Assembly (NCBI RefSeq): GCF_900107375.1
Contig: NZ_FNPT01000021.1
Span: 7,501-71,500 of the forward strand
Source: Lysobacter sp. yr284
GTDB taxonomy: Bacteria > Pseudomonadota > Gammaproteobacteria > Xanthomonadales > Xanthomonadaceae
DNA length: 64,000 nt
Reading direction: 5' to 3'
Positions 62,419 to 64,000 of the stretch are shown here, in pieces. Positions within the stretch are counted from its first letter, which is position 1, and the number at the start of each line of letters is the position of its first letter. A program made the translations under genes and the position numbers. Below the pieces are notes generated by a model, which was not told the origin of the DNA, ran no database searches, and saw only the letters and a list, made by a program, of their open reading frames with translations.

Positions 62419-63489
62419 TCAGCCGCGCTCGAGCAGATCCTGCGCCTGCCGCGCCAGTTCGCGGGTCAGCTCGAACGCGCCCAGCGCGTGCGCGCGCCGC
62501 GCCTGGCCCGACCACAACGACATGAAGCCGTCGTCGCCGGCGGCTTCGGCGTGCGCGCGCAACGGCGCCAGCGCCGCGCCCGCGCCCGGGAACGCTGGCG
62601 CCAGCGGCGACAGCGGCCCCAGTTCGCGCATCGTCCGGTTGACGATGCTGCGCGCGGGCCGGCCGCTGAACACGTTGGTCAGCGCGGTGTCGTCGCCCTC
62701 GCCCGCGGCCAGCGCGCGCCGGTGCAACGGCGCCACCGTGGCTTCCGGACAGAACAGGTAGGCGGTGCCGACCTGCACCGCCGCCGCGCCGAGCGCGAAC
62801 GCCGCGGCGATGCCGCGGCCGTCGAAGATGCCGCCGGCGGCGATCACCGGCAGCTTCACCGCGTCGGCCACGCGCGGCAGCAGCGCGAACAGGCCGGCCT
62901 GCGCGGACACGTCCTGGCCGTCGAGAAACACGCCGCGATGGCCGCCGGCTTCGTTGCCCTGGGCGATGATCGCGTCGCAGCCGCGCTGTTCCAGCCACAC
63001 CGCCTCGGCCACGGTGGTGGCCGAGGCGACCGCGCGCGCGCCGCTGGCGCGCACCCGCGCCAGCAGGTCCGGCGCGGGCAGGCCGAAATGGAAACTCACT
63101 ACCTGCGGACGCAGCGCTTCGACCAGCGCGCACCAGGCCTCGTCGAACGGCGCACGCGACGCGGCGGCGCTGGCGGCGCCGGGATCCAGGCCGAATTCGA
63201 GGTAGTACGGGCGCAGGCGTTCGCGCCAGGCCGCCTCGCGCGCCGGGTCGGGCGCGGCCGGGCGATGGCAGAAGAAGTTGAGGTTGAGCGGCGCGTCGGT
63301 CGCCGCGCGGTACTGCGCGACCTGTTCGCGCGCCTGCGCCGGCGAGAGCATCGCGCACGGCAGCGAGCCCAGCGCGCCGGCGCGCGCGGCGGCGATGGCC
63401 AACGCGGCGGCGTGCGCGCCCGCCATCGGCGCCTGCACGATCGGCAAGGCGATGCCGAACAGCTCCTGGATACGGCGATCGGGCCACAT
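62419..63489 (-). CDS. Nitronate monooxygenase family (2-nitropropane dioxygenase-like) flavoprotein
   Basis: FMN-dependent oxidoreductase of the NMO/FabK-like family. The 356-aa protein shows LPIVQAPMAGAHAAALAIAA, GALGSLPCAMLS, PLNLNFFCHR, AIIAQGNEAGGHRG with the catalytic-type His, PVIAAGGIFDGRGIAAAFAL and GAAAVQVGTAYLFCPEA (FMN phosphate site). It probably detoxifies propionate-3-nitronate or nitroalkanes, but the exact substrate is not certain. Convergent with the hydrolase gene. Confidence 0.85.
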   Translation of the reverse strand: MWPDRRIQELFGIALPIVQAPMAGAHAAALAIAAARAGALGSLPCAMLSPAQAREQVAQYRAATDAPLNLNFFCHRPAAPDPAREAAWRERLRPYYLEFGLDPGAASAAASRAPFDEAWCALVEALRPQVVSFHFGLPAPDLLARVRASGARAVASATTVAEAVWLEQRGCDAIIAQGNEAGGHRGVFLDGQDVSAQAGLFALLPRVADAVKLPVIAAGGIFDGRGIAAAFALGAAAVQVGTAYLFCPEATVAPLHRRALAAGEGDDTALTNVFSGRPARSIVNRTMRELGPLSPLAPAFPGAGAALAPLRAHAEAAGDDGFMSLWSGQARRAHALGAFELTRELARQAQDLLERG

Positions 63490-63754
63490 CGGTGCGCACT
63501 CCAGCGAAGACCTGCGCGCAGCATGCCACCGGCCGCGCGCACGGTGTTGGCCGGCAGTGGCGTTCTGCGATGCCGATGCGCGGCCGCCACGCGGCGCGTG
63601 TGCGGCGGCCGCAATGCAACGCGCCCGCGCGCGCCCGACCCGCGAGCCGAGCGCGCCGGCCGCATCGAAACCCGATGCGCAAGCGCCCGCGACGCGCAGG
63701 CCGCTGCAGCGATCGCCCGCCGGCCGCCGCCACGCGGCGAAGGCGGGCGCGCGC

Positions 63755-64000
63755 TCAGTCCTGGCGCCAGACCTCGCCGGCCGGGTCGAACTCGGACGTG
63801 CGCATGCGCGTGCCGCGCCAGCCGAAGCCGCACACCGCGAGCGGCCCGTCGGCGAGCGGGTCCAGGCCGAACTCGCGCTCGATGTCGACCTCGTTGATCG
63901 CCGAGGTCACGAACGCCCCCAGCCCCAGTTCGGTCGCGCTCAGGTACAGCGTCTGCGACAGGTGGCCGACATCCAGCAGCAGCGCGCGATAGGCCTTGGC
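63755..64000 (-). CDS. SagB/ThcOx-type nitroreductase-like protein, 3' end only
   Basis: The last 81 residues of a gene running off the window: AKAYRALLLDVGHLSQTLYL, SATELGLGAFVTSAINEVDI and DGPLAVCGFGWRGTRMRTSE, ending in WRQD. The GHLSQTLYLSATELGLG...GFG pattern is that of SagB/ThcOx flavin oxidoreductases (nitroreductase superfamily), which in other hosts oxidise azolines of peptide natural products. The upstream part is not visible, so the family call is provisional. Confidence 0.65.
   Translation of the reverse strand, partial: AKAYRALLLDVGHLSQTLYLSATELGLGAFVTSAINEVDIEREFGLDPLADGPLAVCGFGWRGTRMRTSEFDPAGEVWRQD

Overview
The window looks like chromosome from a Lysobacter-type member of the Xanthomonadaceae (Gammaproteobacteria). 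The evidence is a very GC-rich backbone, many copies of the family's short 'TAGGAGCGGCGCGAGCCGCG' palindromic repeats, secreted proteases, and a gene order (M23 peptidase, anmK, ampG, xth, pyrE, long-form phosphomannomutase, dut, coaBC, radC, argS, speA/speE, ubiK, comM) typical of that group. Genus is an inference; no rRNA is present to confirm it.

Backbone left of the island (1-31344): cell-wall metabolism (M23 endopeptidase, anmK, AmpG-type permease), exonuclease III, a GNAT acetyltransferase, pyrE, a secreted DUF4124-like protein, a membrane-anchored phosphomannomutase/phosphoglucomutase, dut, a coenzyme A biosynthesis pair coaC/coaB split into two overlapping genes, radC, argS with a SPOR-domain protein directly behind it, a hydroxyisobutyrate-dehydrogenase-type reductase, a YCII protein, the polyamine genes speA and speE (divergent), a secreted zinc metalloprotease, a YeiH-type permease divergent from its LysR regulator, an S41 peptidase, a NarL/NarX-type two-component pair, a P-II protein, ubiK and the first 77 codons of comM.

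Island (31345-58044, 26.7 kb): comM is cut by a Tn7-like transposon with recognisable ends. It has a 15-bp imperfect terminal inverted repeat (two mismatches), a 5-bp target duplication AGGAC, and a tnsA-tnsB-tnsC-tniQ operon at the end beside the 3' half of comM. Removing the element and one AGGAC copy restores a continuous 508-codon comM. At the opposite end lies a 578-aa protein that by eye resembles TnsE. The cargo is visibly less GC-rich than the backbone and looks like a defence and conflict island. It holds a HigB toxin / HigA-ImmA antitoxin / third-gene operon with a perfect palindromic operator; a HEPN-type protein; a STAND NTPase with an N-terminal effector-like domain and TPR-like C-terminus, encoded behind a HEPN + OST-HTH/LOTUS protein; a Septu-like ATPase + HNH operon followed by a frameshifted Schlafen/AlbA_2 gene; a DUF3892 gene bracketed by two diverged copies of a C-rich repeat module; a secreted trypsin-like protease with a secreted partner; and two small unknown genes.

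Backbone right of the island (58045-64000): the 3' part of comM, an AraC-type regulator, a 50-aa cysteine-rich protein, a Tat-exported alpha/beta hydrolase, a nitronate-monooxygenase-type enzyme and the 3' end of a SagB/nitroreductase-like gene running off the window.

The best leads are the comM-targeting Tn7-like element with a possible TnsE at its far end, the ATPase-HNH-AlbA_2 operon, the HEPN-LOTUS/STAND pair, the secreted protease pair, and the repeat modules around DUF3892. Functions given to cargo genes are inferred from motifs and neighbours, not from database searches.
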